Positions 16,814 through 27,336 of a stretch of 64,000 bases of DNA are shown here, in pieces. The notes below the pieces were generated by a model, which had not been told where the DNA came from, ran no database searches, and saw nothing but the letters and a program-made list of their open reading frames with translations. Source of the DNA: an uncultured bacterium. GTDB taxonomy: Bacteria > Bacillota > Clostridia > Lachnospirales > Lachnospiraceae. Made by a program: the position numbers and the translations under genes. The first letter of the stretch is position 1; every line of letters begins with the position of its first letter. Location of the stretch: NCBI GenBank assembly GCA_947643595.1, contig CANRWP010000010.1, positions 1 through 64,000 of the forward strand, read 5' to 3'.

Positions 16814-18013
16814 ATGAAATTAAAGACGAGGTTATTAATTGCATTTCTGGTCATGATATTTGTTCCGATGATCCTGACATGCGTTGCGTTCTGGCTGATC
16901 GGTACATCGATCAGAGGGCAGCAGATACAGTTTTCGATGGATCCAGAGGCATTTCTCTATTTCAGGGATCTGATCGCGCCGGATTTTCTCATTTCCATGG
17001 CGATAGCCATTGCGATCATTCTCATATTTACGGCGTTGATCCTGAGTTTTTGGATCTATTCCAGCGTGTTTAATCCGGTGCAGGAACTGAATATAGCCAT
17101 GAAAAATATAGCGGAAGGCAATCTGGAGTATCAGGTGCCCCCGCCGGAGCATAGACAGAAGGGCGAGATGGCGGAACTTGCGATCAACTATGAGGATATG
17201 CGCCTCCGATTGAAGGAGTCCACGGAGGAAAAACTCCAGCGCGAAAACCAGAATAAGGAGCTGATCACAAATATTTCCCATGACCTGAAAACGCCGATCA
17301 CTGCGATCAAAGGCTATGTGGAGGGAATCATGGACGGCATCGCCAACACGCCGGAGAAGATGGACAAATATATCCGGACGATATACAATAAGGCCAATGA
17401 CATGGATCGTCTGATCAACGAACTGTCCCTCTACTCCGGGATTGATTCCAACCGGATCCCCTACAACTTTCATCGGCTGAATGTGGCGGATTATTTTCAG
17501 GATTGTCTGGAGGAAGTGGGCCTGGATCTGGAGTCGGAAGATATTGAGTTGAGTTATTCTAATCTGGTGTCGCCGGAAGTGATGGTGATAGCCGATCCGG
17601 AACAGCTGAAACGGGTGATCAACAACATCATCAGCAACAGCGTAAAGTATCAGGATAAAAAGCCGGGCAGTATCGATATCCGTATTCTGGATGAGATAGA
17701 TTCCATCCGCATTGAGATAGAGGACAACGGCAGAGGCATCGCGCAGAGGGATCTGCCCAAGATATTTGAAAGATTTTACCGTACGGACGCTTCCCGCAAC
17801 TCCACGAAGGGCGGCAGCGGTATCGGGCTCTCCATCGTAAAGAAAATCGTGGAAGATCATGGCGGTTATATCTGGGCCACCAGCAGAGAGGGAGAGGGAA
17901 CCTGTATGCATATTGTGCTCAGGAAATATGAGGAAGTAAAACAGGACGTGAATAGTGTTGACATAGATGAGACTGCGCCGGAAAACGGACGAAAAAGAAA
18001 TCAGAGCAAATAA
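16814..18013 (+). CDS. HAMP-domain sensor histidine kinase
   Basis: Two TMs, HAMP, ITNISHDLKTPITAIKGYVEGI (H box), NNIISNSVKYQ (N box), DNGRGIAQRDLPKIFERFYR, GGSGIGLSIVKKIVEDHGG. Confidence 0.94.
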   Translation: MKLKTRLLIAFLVMIFVPMILTCVAFWLIGTSIRGQQIQFSMDPEAFLYFRDLIAPDFLISMAIAIAIILIFTALILSFWIYSSVFNPVQELNIAMKNIAEGNLEYQVPPPEHRQKGEMAELAINYEDMRLRLKESTEEKLQRENQNKELITNISHDLKTPITAIKGYVEGIMDGIANTPEKMDKYIRTIYNKANDMDRLINELSLYSGIDSNRIPYNFHRLNVADYFQDCLEEVGLDLESEDIELSYSNLVSPEVMVIADPEQLKRVINNIISNSVKYQDKKPGSIDIRILDEIDSIRIEIEDNGRGIAQRDLPKIFERFYRTDASRNSTKGGSGIGLSIVKKIVEDHGGYIWATSREGEGTCMHIVLRKYEEVKQDVNSVDIDETAPENGRKRNQSK

Positions 18014-18033
18014 TTGGAAAGGCAGGGCATGTT

Positions 18034-18723
18034 ATGAGCAGAATACTGATTATTGAAGATGAAGAATCCATCGCGGATCTGGAGAAGGATTATCTGGAAC
18101 TGAGTGATTTTCAGGTGCATATCGAAAACAGCGGGGATAAAGGACTGGAAGCGGCATTGGAGGAAGACTTTGATCTGGTCATTTTGGATTTGATGCTGCC
18201 GGGCATGGATGGATTTGACGTCTGCAAGAGGATCCGCGAGAAAAAAAATATTCCTATCCTGATGGTGTCGGCCAAAAAGGATGATATCGATAAGATCAGA
18301 GGGCTTGGTCTGGGGGCGGATGATTACATGACGAAGCCGTTCAGCCCCAGTGAGCTTGTGGCCCGCGTGAAAGCGCATATGGCGCGGTATGACAGACTGG
18401 TGGGCTCCGCCCAGAAGACCAACGATATCGTGGAGATCCGTGGAATCAAGATCGACAAAACCGCCCGCCGGGTCTGGATAGACGGGGAGGAGAAGACTTT
18501 TACCACAAAGGAATTTGACCTGCTCACCTTCCTCGCGGAGAACCCCAATCATGTCTACACAAAGGAAGAACTGTTCCGCGAGATATGGGATATGGACTCC
18601 ATCGGCGATATCGCTACTGTGACGGTCCATATCAAGAAGATCCGCGAAAAGATAGAGTTCGATACCTCGAAACCGCAGTATATTGAGACGATCTGGGGGG
18701 TTGGGTATCGGTTTAAGGTATGA
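18034..18723 (+). CDS. OmpR-family response regulator
   Basis: LIIEDEESIADLEKDYL, VILDLMLPGMDGFDVC, MTKPFSPSELVARV, winged-helix C-terminus TVTVHIKKIREKIEFD...TIWGVGYRF. Confidence 0.95.
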   Translation: MSRILIIEDEESIADLEKDYLELSDFQVHIENSGDKGLEAALEEDFDLVILDLMLPGMDGFDVCKRIREKKNIPILMVSAKKDDIDKIRGLGLGADDYMTKPFSPSELVARVKAHMARYDRLVGSAQKTNDIVEIRGIKIDKTARRVWIDGEEKTFTTKEFDLLTFLAENPNHVYTKEELFREIWDMDSIGDIATVTVHIKKIREKIEFDTSKPQYIETIWGVGYRFKV

Positions 18724-18737
18724 CGGTATATCATAAT

Positions 18738-19952
18738 CTATCCATTTTCTGTGCCATATCGGCTGCGGTATTGGCGGAGAGTACTGCCGGTGATTTTTTT
18801 AAACTGTGCGCCGAGATGGCTCTGGGAGGAAAAACCCAGATAAGTTGCTATTTCGATATAGGAGTAGTCTGAATAGGTGAGCAGATTTTTTGCACGCTCA
18901 ATTTTTTCATGGAGAATATATCGGGATAAAGTGATACCCTCATATTTTCGGAACAGTTCGGACAGATAATTGGCATTGATATCCAAAGCCGTGGCAAGGG
19001 ACTGGACGGTCAATTTATCATGCAGATGAGAATAAATATAGTTTTTACATCGCCGGATATGAGGATTCTTTTCTTTTACCGGCTTTCCTTTTTGCTGCTC
19101 TTTCAGTTCATGGACCATGGCGGTATAGTGAAATTCCGCATCCCGGGCGAGCTGCATGGCGGACGTGGGATTACGGCACTCCTCGATTTTCTGGATATAG
19201 CTGTCCGAGAAAGAGTAGGCGATTTCGTGGGAGAGCCCGCCGCGGATGGCGGAGCGGCTTGCCAGCGTGATCAGCACGATGGCGTGGTTTTTTGCCTGCC
19301 GCAGAGGATCTTTGGCAAGGGTGCCGATGGAACCGATGTAATCTTCTGCAAGACTCTCGCGGAGTTCTGCGATATTGCCGTTTTCAATACTTTTCTGCTC
19401 CCGGAATTCCTGGTCGTAGGGATTGTGGGGCTGATCTGTCTCGTTTCTTTCAAAAGTCATTTCCGTATAGGCTTTTCGTATATTCTGGGTCATGGCGGAT
19501 TCCAGACAGTTTTCCTGAATAATATCTGTTTCACCCTCCGGCTTTTCTTCCCGCAGATGATATAGTAACAGCAGAATACGTACATAGTCTGACAGCTCGC
19601 ATTCATACAGAGGAATGCGGGCTGTTTCCGGCCTGGGCAGATCGCAAAGGCGATGATTCAGATGAACAGTATCCTGCAAAATATTTGGGCCGATCATATA
19701 GAAATCATTTTGAAAAGGAACAATGCTGTAAATCATATTTCCATCCACGGATACGATCCGGGGAAGCGGCGTGGAGGATTCTGTGATAAGCGGTTTTATC
19801 AGATATTCCGGCTGCAGCGCAGAAATCGAAAAATCTTTGCGGGCACAGCAGGAAGAGACCAGGCCACAGCTGCCGTCATATCTGCAGATGCATGTGTGCA
19901 GATAATGGGAGATGTAATTCATCAGAGACATTTCGTTCATGGTGATTTTCAT
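18738..19952 (-). CDS. AraC-family transcriptional regulator
   Basis: C-terminal double HTH: DKLTVQSLATALDINANYLSELFRKYEGITLSRYILHEKIERAKNLLTYSDYSYIEIATYLGFSSQSHLGAQFKKITGSTLRQYR. Confidence 0.92.
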   Translation of the reverse strand: MKITMNEMSLMNYISHYLHTCICRYDGSCGLVSSCCARKDFSISALQPEYLIKPLITESSTPLPRIVSVDGNMIYSIVPFQNDFYMIGPNILQDTVHLNHRLCDLPRPETARIPLYECELSDYVRILLLLYHLREEKPEGETDIIQENCLESAMTQNIRKAYTEMTFERNETDQPHNPYDQEFREQKSIENGNIAELRESLAEDYIGSIGTLAKDPLRQAKNHAIVLITLASRSAIRGGLSHEIAYSFSDSYIQKIEECRNPTSAMQLARDAEFHYTAMVHELKEQQKGKPVKEKNPHIRRCKNYIYSHLHDKLTVQSLATALDINANYLSELFRKYEGITLSRYILHEKIERAKNLLTYSDYSYIEIATYLGFSSQSHLGAQFKKITGSTLRQYRSRYGTENG

Positions 19953-20133
19953 TTTCGGATTCCTCCGGTGTATAACCTGTTGTTTTTACCAACATCATAA
20001 CACATAATCTGTGAAATATGTTAAGAAACAGTGATTTTTGATATAGAATACTCAGTTTTCTTCATACAATGTACAGGTAAATAAGAGAAAACGGACGTTT
20101 TAGGAAAAACAATGATAAGAAGGAGACAAAGGA

Positions 20134-21306
20134 ATGAAAGTAAAAGGAGTGAATCTGGGGAACTGGCTTGTGCTGGAAAAATGGATGAGTCCGGCTCTGT
20201 TTGAAGGGACGACGGCAGAAGATGAATATTATTTGCCTGCCCAGCTGTCGCCGGAAGTTTACGAGGCGCGTATCAAAATACACCGGAGTGAATATATCAC
20301 GGAGCGCGATTTTGCGACGATAAAGAGGATCGGACTGAATACTGTCCGCATTCCGGTGCCGTACTTTATTTTTGGTGACAGACCGCCATTTATCGGGTGT
20401 ATCGAGGAGCTGGATAAAGCCTTTGCCTGGGCGGAAAAATATGGTATTCAGGTGCTCATAGACTTACATACGGCACCTTTCAGTCAGAATGGATTTGACA
20501 ACGGTGGGATATGTGGTGTATGCAGGTGGAGTCAAAAGCCGGAGGAAGTGGAATTTGTACTGAATGTGCTGGAGAAACTTGCAAAACGATATGGTAAACG
20601 CAGGGGATTGTTTGGCATCACGCCGATCAATGAGCCGATCACGGAACCGATGTGGTCCATGATGGATGTGCCGAACCGCTACAAACCTGTAGATAAAGAA
20701 CTGGCGGCAGGCAGCGCTCCCAATACACTTGAATTTCTGAGAAAGTTCTATCAGGACGCCTATGACCGGATCCGTCCGAATATAGAGGGAGATAAATATG
20801 TGGTATTCCATGATGCGTTTCAGATCCATGCATGGAAAGAGTTTATCACACAGCCAGGATTTAAAAATGTCATGCTGGATACGCATCAGTATCTGATGGT
20901 GGCGGAGGCAATGGGCTGTGAGCAGACACTGAACGGATATATAAAATATATTCAGGAGGAATATGCAAAAGATATTGCAGCGATACAGAAATATGTTCCC
21001 ATTGTCTGCGGAGAGTGGTGCCTGTTCAATTCCTACGCGGTGGGAGTGGATACAAAGGGCGGCCAGACCGTGCTGAATGGAATGGACTTTGATGAAAAGG
21101 AACAGGTGATGGACGAGGAGACAAAAAAACATCTTTACGCGCAGCTCGCCAACGCACAACTTGCGGCATGGGATCGGGGTACCGGATATTTCTACTGGAG
21201 CTATAAGTTGCTGCTCGACACAGTGAATGAGAAAAATTGGGCAGGATGGGATTGCTGGGATCTGGCTAAGAGCGTAGATCTGGGATGGTTTCCGGCGACA
21301 GTATAA
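20134..21306 (+). CDS. GH5-family glycosidase (exo-beta-1,3-glucanase-like), cytoplasmic
   Basis: VKGVNLGNWLVLEKWMSP, RIPVPYFIF, LIDLHTAPFSQNGFDN, FGITPINEPI, IVCGEWCLF; no signal peptide. Confidence 0.85.
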   Translation: MKVKGVNLGNWLVLEKWMSPALFEGTTAEDEYYLPAQLSPEVYEARIKIHRSEYITERDFATIKRIGLNTVRIPVPYFIFGDRPPFIGCIEELDKAFAWAEKYGIQVLIDLHTAPFSQNGFDNGGICGVCRWSQKPEEVEFVLNVLEKLAKRYGKRRGLFGITPINEPITEPMWSMMDVPNRYKPVDKELAAGSAPNTLEFLRKFYQDAYDRIRPNIEGDKYVVFHDAFQIHAWKEFITQPGFKNVMLDTHQYLMVAEAMGCEQTLNGYIKYIQEEYAKDIAAIQKYVPIVCGEWCLFNSYAVGVDTKGGQTVLNGMDFDEKEQVMDEETKKHLYAQLANAQLAAWDRGTGYFYWSYKLLLDTVNEKNWAGWDCWDLAKSVDLGWFPATV

Positions 21307-21327
21307 AAATTAAGGAGAAAAGAAAAA

Positions 21328-22725
21328 ATGAGTGATCAGACAAAAAAATTGGATCCCAATGAAAAGTTATCTTTTCTGGAGCGTATTGCCTACGGTCTGG
21401 GGGATTATTCGGGGAATTTGGTGTATTCGGCAATATCGGCATTTCTGCTGGTATATTATACAAATGTGCTGGGGGTTGCAGCGGCGACGGCAGCTTCCAT
21501 TATGGCAATATCAAAGATTTTTGACGGTGTATCGGATCTGATTATGGGACGCATCGTTGATAAGACAAAGAGCAAATGGGGAAAAGCGCGCCCCTGGATC
21601 TTCAGAATGTGCTTTCCGCTGGCGGTGTGTACCGTGCTGATGTTTTCCGTGCCAGCAAGCCTTGCCGGTTCTGCGCAGGTGGCGTATATGTTTCTTACCT
21701 ACAATTTGGTTTCCACTATTTTTTACACCGGCCTCAATGTTCCCTATGCGACACTGCAGGGGCTGATGACGACAAACCAGTATGAGCGGGGACTGCTCGG
21801 CAATTTCCGTATGCTGCTTGCCACCGCCGGTACGATGACGATAAACACGGTTGTGTTGAAGCTGTGTGCCTTTTTCGGCAGCGGAGATCAGTATAGCCAG
21901 AAAGGCTGGACGTTGACTTTTGTGGTATTGATGATCGTGTTCGTATTCCTAAACCTGGTTACGTTCTTTTTCTGCAAAGAGCGTGTGGTGGAGAACAGCG
22001 CGGAAGGGCAGGAGAATGCAAAAGAGCCTTCACTGATTGAGTGCCTGAAGAGTCTTGTTGTCAACAAGTACTGGCTGATCATGGTGGTATTTTTATTCAG
22101 TCTGTACTTTATGATGTCAACCTTTTTCGGGGGGGCAGCTTATTACGCACAGTATGTGCTGGGGGATGTGAATCTTTATGCGACGATCTCCAACCCGCTG
22201 TCCACAGCGCAGATCGTGATGATGTTTGCGACACCATTTATTATGAAAAAGATCGGAAAACGCTATACGGCGATGATGGGTATGGCGGTGGCGGCGATAG
22301 CCTTTGTGCTGACATCTCTTGCCGGGACAAACGTGACAATGGTCATCGCATGTAATATACTGAAGGGGGCAGCATTCGGATGCGGAGCAGCAACCATGTT
22401 CGGTCTGCTGCAGGACTCTATTACATACGGCTCCTGGCTTACCGGCGTGCAGGCGATGGGTATGGGAAATGCGGCGTCCTCCTTCTGTATGAAAGTAGGA
22501 TCCGGTATCGGAACAGCGGCTCTGGGCTGGATTCTGACGGCGGGCAGCTTTGACACAAATCCCACCGGTGAGGCAGCGCTTGCAGCTATTAAAACGGGCT
22601 ATATATGGGTTCCGGTGATCACCTGTGTCATCGGTGTCGTATGTATGCTGCTGTTTGATCTGGATAAGTATTATGAGAATGCTGTGAAGGATCTGGAGGC
22701 AGGAAGATGGAAGGGAAGTAACTAA
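21328..22725 (+). CDS. MFS/GPH-family sugar:cation symporter
   Basis: 12-TM ORF with ERIAYGLGDYSGNLVYSAISAFLLVYYTNVLG ... DLIMGRIVDKTKSKWGKARPWI. Confidence 0.93.
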   Translation: MSDQTKKLDPNEKLSFLERIAYGLGDYSGNLVYSAISAFLLVYYTNVLGVAAATAASIMAISKIFDGVSDLIMGRIVDKTKSKWGKARPWIFRMCFPLAVCTVLMFSVPASLAGSAQVAYMFLTYNLVSTIFYTGLNVPYATLQGLMTTNQYERGLLGNFRMLLATAGTMTINTVVLKLCAFFGSGDQYSQKGWTLTFVVLMIVFVFLNLVTFFFCKERVVENSAEGQENAKEPSLIECLKSLVVNKYWLIMVVFLFSLYFMMSTFFGGAAYYAQYVLGDVNLYATISNPLSTAQIVMMFATPFIMKKIGKRYTAMMGMAVAAIAFVLTSLAGTNVTMVIACNILKGAAFGCGAATMFGLLQDSITYGSWLTGVQAMGMGNAASSFCMKVGSGIGTAALGWILTAGSFDTNPTGEAALAAIKTGYIWVPVITCVIGVVCMLLFDLDKYYENAVKDLEAGRWKGSN

Positions 22726-22749
22726 AGTATATTATTAGGAGAGACTGCT

Positions 22750-24750
22750 ATGAAGGATTTATTGTTCGGAGCGGCATATTATCCGGAGTATATGCCTTAT
22801 GACAGACTGGAAAAAGACATGGAGATGATGAAGAAAGCGGGAATGAATACGCTGCGAATCGCGGAATCCACCTGGAGCAGTCTGGAACCCGAGGATGGAA
22901 AATTTGATTTTTCCTGTATTGACAGAGTTTTGGAGGCGGCGAAGAGGGAGGGAATGTCCGTGATCATAGGGACACCGACCTACGCGCTGCCCCCATGGCT
23001 TGTGAAAAAAGAGCCGGGAATCATGGTGGAGCGGAAATACGGACGGGCGCTTTACGGAGCGAGACAGCTTATGGATATTGTACACCCTGTATTCCGGTTT
23101 CACGCGGAGCGTATGATTCGGAAACTTGCCGCTCATACGGCGGGCCATAAGGCGGTTATTGGATTTCAGATAGACAATGAAACGAAACATTACGGAAATT
23201 ACGGCAGGTATGCACAGAAGCTGTTTGCGAAATATCTGCGGGAAAAGTTTGTGACAACAGACGCCCTCAATCGGGCGTTCTGTCTGAATTATTGGAGCAA
23301 TGCGGTTCACAGCTGGGAGGAGTTTCCTGATATCAGAGGGTGCTGTAATGCGGGGCTCGCATGTTATTATGAAACTTTTCTGCGCAGTCTTGTCGCAGAG
23401 TACCTGAAATGGCAGGCCGGGCTTGTGGGGGAATATAAGAAAGAGGATCAGTTTATCACCCACAATTTTGATTTTGAGTGGAAAAAATTCGGGGCGGATA
23501 TTGCTCAGGATGGATATTCGTATGGAATCCAGCCGGATATAAATCATGCGGAAGCCTCTGCGGTGGTGAGCATGGCCGGAACAGATATCTACCATCCGAC
23601 ACAGGATGAGCTGACAGGCGCGGAGATCGCCTTCGGCGGAGACGAGATCCGCTGTCTGAAACAGAATAATTATCTGGTGCTGGAAACGCAGGCGCAGGGA
23701 TTTAAAAACTGGACGCCTTATCCGGGACAGCTGCGGCTTCATGCCTACAGTCATCTGGCCGCCGGAGCAAACGGCCTGCTGTACTGGAACTGGCATTCCA
23801 TCCATAACGGATATGAAGCATACTGGATGGGACTGCTGGGACATGATCTGGAAGAAAATGAGACTTACCGCGAAGCCTGTCTGATCGGCGAGGAATGGCA
23901 GAGTATTGGAAAACGACTCTGTCATATGAAAAAGGAAAACAGGGTGGCTGTCGTGGTGGACAATAGTTCGCTGGATGCACTGAAATGGTATCCGGTGGAT
24001 AGAGATCTGAGTTATAATGATATTGTGCGCTGGGTATATGACAGCTTATATGAGTTGAATATAGAATGCGATATTGTGGATGTGAATGCGCTTGCGCCGG
24101 AGCGGTATCGGATGATCGTGACGCCTGCCCTCTACAGCGTTTCAAAAGAGACAGTGGAGGCGTTGGAAAAGTTTGTGCGGCAGGGAGGTGTGCTTGTCAG
24201 CACTTTCAGAAGTTTTGTGGCGGACAGGAATCTGAGTATCTATCCGGAGAGAAAGCCTTATGGGCTTTCGGAATGTTTTGGCATGATGTACCGGCAGTTC
24301 ACGGAGCCAGGCCGGGCCTCGGTGGAGGGAAAGAAAGTCCGATATTTCGCGGAGCTGCTGCAGGCGCAGAAAGCGGAGACACTGGCGTCTTATGAGCATA
24401 GATACTGGGGAAATTACAGCGCCGTGACAAAAAACAGATATGGGGAAGGTTTTGCATATTATGTGGGGACCTGTCTGGAAAAAGAGCAGTTAAAGAAATA
24501 TGTGCTTTTGGCGGCGGCGGATGCGGGAGTTGAGGTGCCGGAGGAGAGATGGCCGGTTATCATAAAAAACGGTACTGTCAATGACAGAAAGCTTCATTAT
24601 TTTTTGCATTACAGCGAGACGTACCGGGAGACCGTCTGCCCCTACGAAAAGGCAACGGAACTTTTTTCGGGAAAAATCTACCGAAAGGGGGAGAATATCC
24701 CGCTGAAGGACTGGGATGTAAAAATATTGGAGGAAAAAGAAAGGGAGTAA
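22750..24750 (+). CDS. GH42 beta-galactosidase
   Basis: GAAYYPEYMPYDRLEKDMEMMKKAGMNTLRIAESTWSSLEPEDGKFDFS, IGFQIDNETKHYG, trimerisation/beta-sandwich C-term. Confidence 0.92.
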   Translation: MKDLLFGAAYYPEYMPYDRLEKDMEMMKKAGMNTLRIAESTWSSLEPEDGKFDFSCIDRVLEAAKREGMSVIIGTPTYALPPWLVKKEPGIMVERKYGRALYGARQLMDIVHPVFRFHAERMIRKLAAHTAGHKAVIGFQIDNETKHYGNYGRYAQKLFAKYLREKFVTTDALNRAFCLNYWSNAVHSWEEFPDIRGCCNAGLACYYETFLRSLVAEYLKWQAGLVGEYKKEDQFITHNFDFEWKKFGADIAQDGYSYGIQPDINHAEASAVVSMAGTDIYHPTQDELTGAEIAFGGDEIRCLKQNNYLVLETQAQGFKNWTPYPGQLRLHAYSHLAAGANGLLYWNWHSIHNGYEAYWMGLLGHDLEENETYREACLIGEEWQSIGKRLCHMKKENRVAVVVDNSSLDALKWYPVDRDLSYNDIVRWVYDSLYELNIECDIVDVNALAPERYRMIVTPALYSVSKETVEALEKFVRQGGVLVSTFRSFVADRNLSIYPERKPYGLSECFGMMYRQFTEPGRASVEGKKVRYFAELLQAQKAETLASYEHRYWGNYSAVTKNRYGEGFAYYVGTCLEKEQLKKYVLLAAADAGVEVPEERWPVIIKNGTVNDRKLHYFLHYSETYRETVCPYEKATELFSGKIYRKGENIPLKDWDVKILEEKERE

Positions 24751-24754
24751 TATT

Positions 24755-26386
24755 ATGATCACAAATCCGATATTGCCGGGATTTAACCCGGATCCCTGTA
24801 TTTGCAGAAAAGGAGAGGACTATTATCTGGCGGTGTCCACTTTTGAATGGCTGCCGGGTATTCCGATCTATCATTCAAAAGATCTGAAAAACTGGGAGAT
24901 ATACAGTCATGTGTTCTCGGAGGGACACAGCATTGATCTGCGCAGACTTCCCTCCGCAAAAGGGATCTGGGCCCCCTGCCTGACTTATTGTGAGGAAGAG
25001 GATCTGTTTTATGTTGTCTACGGCGTGATGAATTCCATGAACGCAAGGTATTTTGATGTGGACAATTACCTGATTACGGCGAAAGATCTGCGGGGACCGT
25101 GGAGCGATCCGGTCTACCTGCATTCCGCCGGGTTTGATGCCTCTTTGCTTCATGACAGAGACGGAAGGAAGTATGTGGTTTCTCTTGACTGGGAAACAAG
25201 AGCGGGATATGAGAAGCCGGGCGTGATCTGCCTGGCGGAGTACGATCCGGAAAAGAAAGAGATTATCGGCTACCCGAAACGGATCTGGAAAGGCGGCACG
25301 GACAGAGGCTGTATCGAAGCGCCGCATTTGTACCGCAGAGGAGATTATTATTATATTATGTGCGCGGAAGGAGGCACCGGCTATAATCATTGTGTAACGA
25401 TGGGACGCGCGGAAAATATCTGGGGACCCTATGAGAGAGATCCGGAAAATCCTATCCTCACATCTGCGCCGGGAGATTCGAATGAACGTCGGGACCCGGA
25501 TCATCTGAAACCAAAATACTATAATCCAGATTGTGAACTGCAGAAGGCGGGACACGGGAGTGTGATCGACACCGGGAACGGAGAGACATGGATGGTGTAC
25601 CTCTGCGCGAGACCTTTTGTTCCGGAATTGTGCTGCACGATGGGGAGGGAGACAGCGATTCAGCGGATGAGATGGACGGAGGAGGGCTGGCTTCGCACCA
25701 TAGACGGTTGCAATCTGGCGAGACGGGAAGCGGGCGAAAGTGATCTGCCGGAATACCCGATGAAGAAGATTCCTTCTTTTGACGATTTTGACAGTCCGGA
25801 GATCGGGAACTGGTATTATGCGCCGCGGATCCTGCCGCAGACTTTTGTGGATCTGAAAGCGAGACCCGGCTACGCCAGGATCAGAGGACAGGAATCCCGG
25901 ACTTCACTAAACCAGGTCAGTATTCTGGCGAGGAAGCTGACATCCGTCCACGCGAGGATCACAACAAAAATGGAGTTTGTGCCTGAGGTGCATCAGCACA
26001 GCGCAGGGCTGATCATGTATTATGACAACATGAATTACATCAATCTGCGGAAATACTACAGCGAAACTTTAGGGCGGAGCGCCATCTCGGTAATTCACCT
26101 GGAAAACGGAGAAAAGACGGAATTTCTGAATACCCGAACCCCGGTGGAGGACTGTCCGATCTATTTCCGGCTGACGATCCAGGGCAGGGAATCGGTTTTT
26201 TCCTGGAGCTATGACGGAGAAAATTATCAGAGGATCGGCAGAGTATTCAACACATCCAAATTCTCGGACGAGTACTGCAAATACGGTGAGTTCACCGGAA
26301 CGATGGTGGGGATCACCTGTGCGGATAAGATGAAACGGCAGCATTACGCGGATTTTGACTTTTTTGAGTATGAGGAGGATTTTTAG
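24755..26386 (+). CDS. GH43 glycosidase (beta-xylosidase-like, with C-terminal beta-sandwich)
   Basis: NPILPGFNPDPCICRKGEDYYLAVSTFEWLPGIPIYHSKDLKNWE; DASLLHDRDGRKYVV; EAPHLYRRGDYYYIMCAEGGT. Confidence 0.93.
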   Translation: MITNPILPGFNPDPCICRKGEDYYLAVSTFEWLPGIPIYHSKDLKNWEIYSHVFSEGHSIDLRRLPSAKGIWAPCLTYCEEEDLFYVVYGVMNSMNARYFDVDNYLITAKDLRGPWSDPVYLHSAGFDASLLHDRDGRKYVVSLDWETRAGYEKPGVICLAEYDPEKKEIIGYPKRIWKGGTDRGCIEAPHLYRRGDYYYIMCAEGGTGYNHCVTMGRAENIWGPYERDPENPILTSAPGDSNERRDPDHLKPKYYNPDCELQKAGHGSVIDTGNGETWMVYLCARPFVPELCCTMGRETAIQRMRWTEEGWLRTIDGCNLARREAGESDLPEYPMKKIPSFDDFDSPEIGNWYYAPRILPQTFVDLKARPGYARIRGQESRTSLNQVSILARKLTSVHARITTKMEFVPEVHQHSAGLIMYYDNMNYINLRKYYSETLGRSAISVIHLENGEKTEFLNTRTPVEDCPIYFRLTIQGRESVFSWSYDGENYQRIGRVFNTSKFSDEYCKYGEFTGTMVGITCADKMKRQHYADFDFFEYEEDF

Positions 26387-26397
26387 GGACAATTATC

Positions 26398-27261
26398 CTA
26401 ATCATTCGGCCTCTGATAAAACCGCCCCGTAAGCTGCTGCGTATTCATCGTATTGATAAAGGCGCCTGGATCAATCTGCCGGATCTTCTTTGTAATCGTT
26501 TTGATCTCATCCCGCCCCACGACGGAGTACAGCATATTGCACTCCTGCTTTTTGTAACAGCCGATCCCCTTGAAGAGAGTGGCGTCATGGTTCGTGTCTC
26601 TCCGGATCTCCTGATAGATTTCGTCCGGTCTGGAGGTGATGATGAGCAGAGTCTGCTTCTGGTATCGCTTGTATAAAAGATGCAGGACCTGGGTGGAGGT
26701 AAACTGAAATATGATGGAATACAGCGCCTCATTCCAGCCGAACAGATACCCGGCGATCAGAAGGATGATGCAGTTTCCGGCAAAGATATAGTTCCATGTC
26801 TCTATACCAAACTTTTCCGAAAAGAAAATGGCGATAAAATCGGTTCCGCCGCTGGTGGCGTTGGCGTACAGGCACAGGGAGATGGCACAGGCGTTTAAAA
26901 TGCCGCCGAATACTGCCACCAGCAGAATATCGTCCGTCATCTGGAAGCCGGAGAGAATATCTGTAAAAACGCCCGTCAGAACGATCATCAGGCAGGAATA
27001 TCCGGTGAATTTTCTGCCGATATACTTAAAACTGATAAAGACCGGGACAGCGTTTAAGGAAAAATTGATCAGGGAATAGGAGAGATCAAGATTCCAGAAA
27101 TGTCTGGCTATCTGCTGGATCAGCAGTGTGAGGCCGCTGAAGCCGCCCGGGAGAAGATCCCCCGCCCGGACAAAACTTTTGATATTCATGGCCATCAAAA
27201 AAGCGGCGACAATAATGAATACGGTCCTTTTTGTATCGTCTAAAACTTTATTTTTTTTCAT
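26398..27261 (-). CDS. YitT family (DUF2179) membrane protein
   Basis: Multi-TM; FVRAGDLLPGGFSGLTLLI, GGTDFIAIFFSEKFG, C-terminal DUF2179 FKGIGCYKKQECNMLYSVVGRDE. Confidence 0.9.
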   Translation of the reverse strand: MKKNKVLDDTKRTVFIIVAAFLMAMNIKSFVRAGDLLPGGFSGLTLLIQQIARHFWNLDLSYSLINFSLNAVPVFISFKYIGRKFTGYSCLMIVLTGVFTDILSGFQMTDDILLVAVFGGILNACAISLCLYANATSGGTDFIAIFFSEKFGIETWNYIFAGNCIILLIAGYLFGWNEALYSIIFQFTSTQVLHLLYKRYQKQTLLIITSRPDEIYQEIRRDTNHDATLFKGIGCYKKQECNMLYSVVGRDEIKTITKKIRQIDPGAFINTMNTQQLTGRFYQRPND

Positions 27262-27336
27262 AGTGATTTATGCCTTCTTTCTGTAGTCCCTTTGTATACC
27301 GGAGTATCTTCCTATTTATCTTATTATTTTTCCGCG

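Noticed and set aside
16835-17911. 358-aa minus-strand ORF opposite the histidine kinase
   Set aside because: Shadow ORF; the plus strand encodes all kinase boxes.
22759-23925. 388-aa minus-strand ORF opposite GH42
   Set aside because: Shadow ORF without recognisable motifs or RBS; GH42 is on the plus strand.
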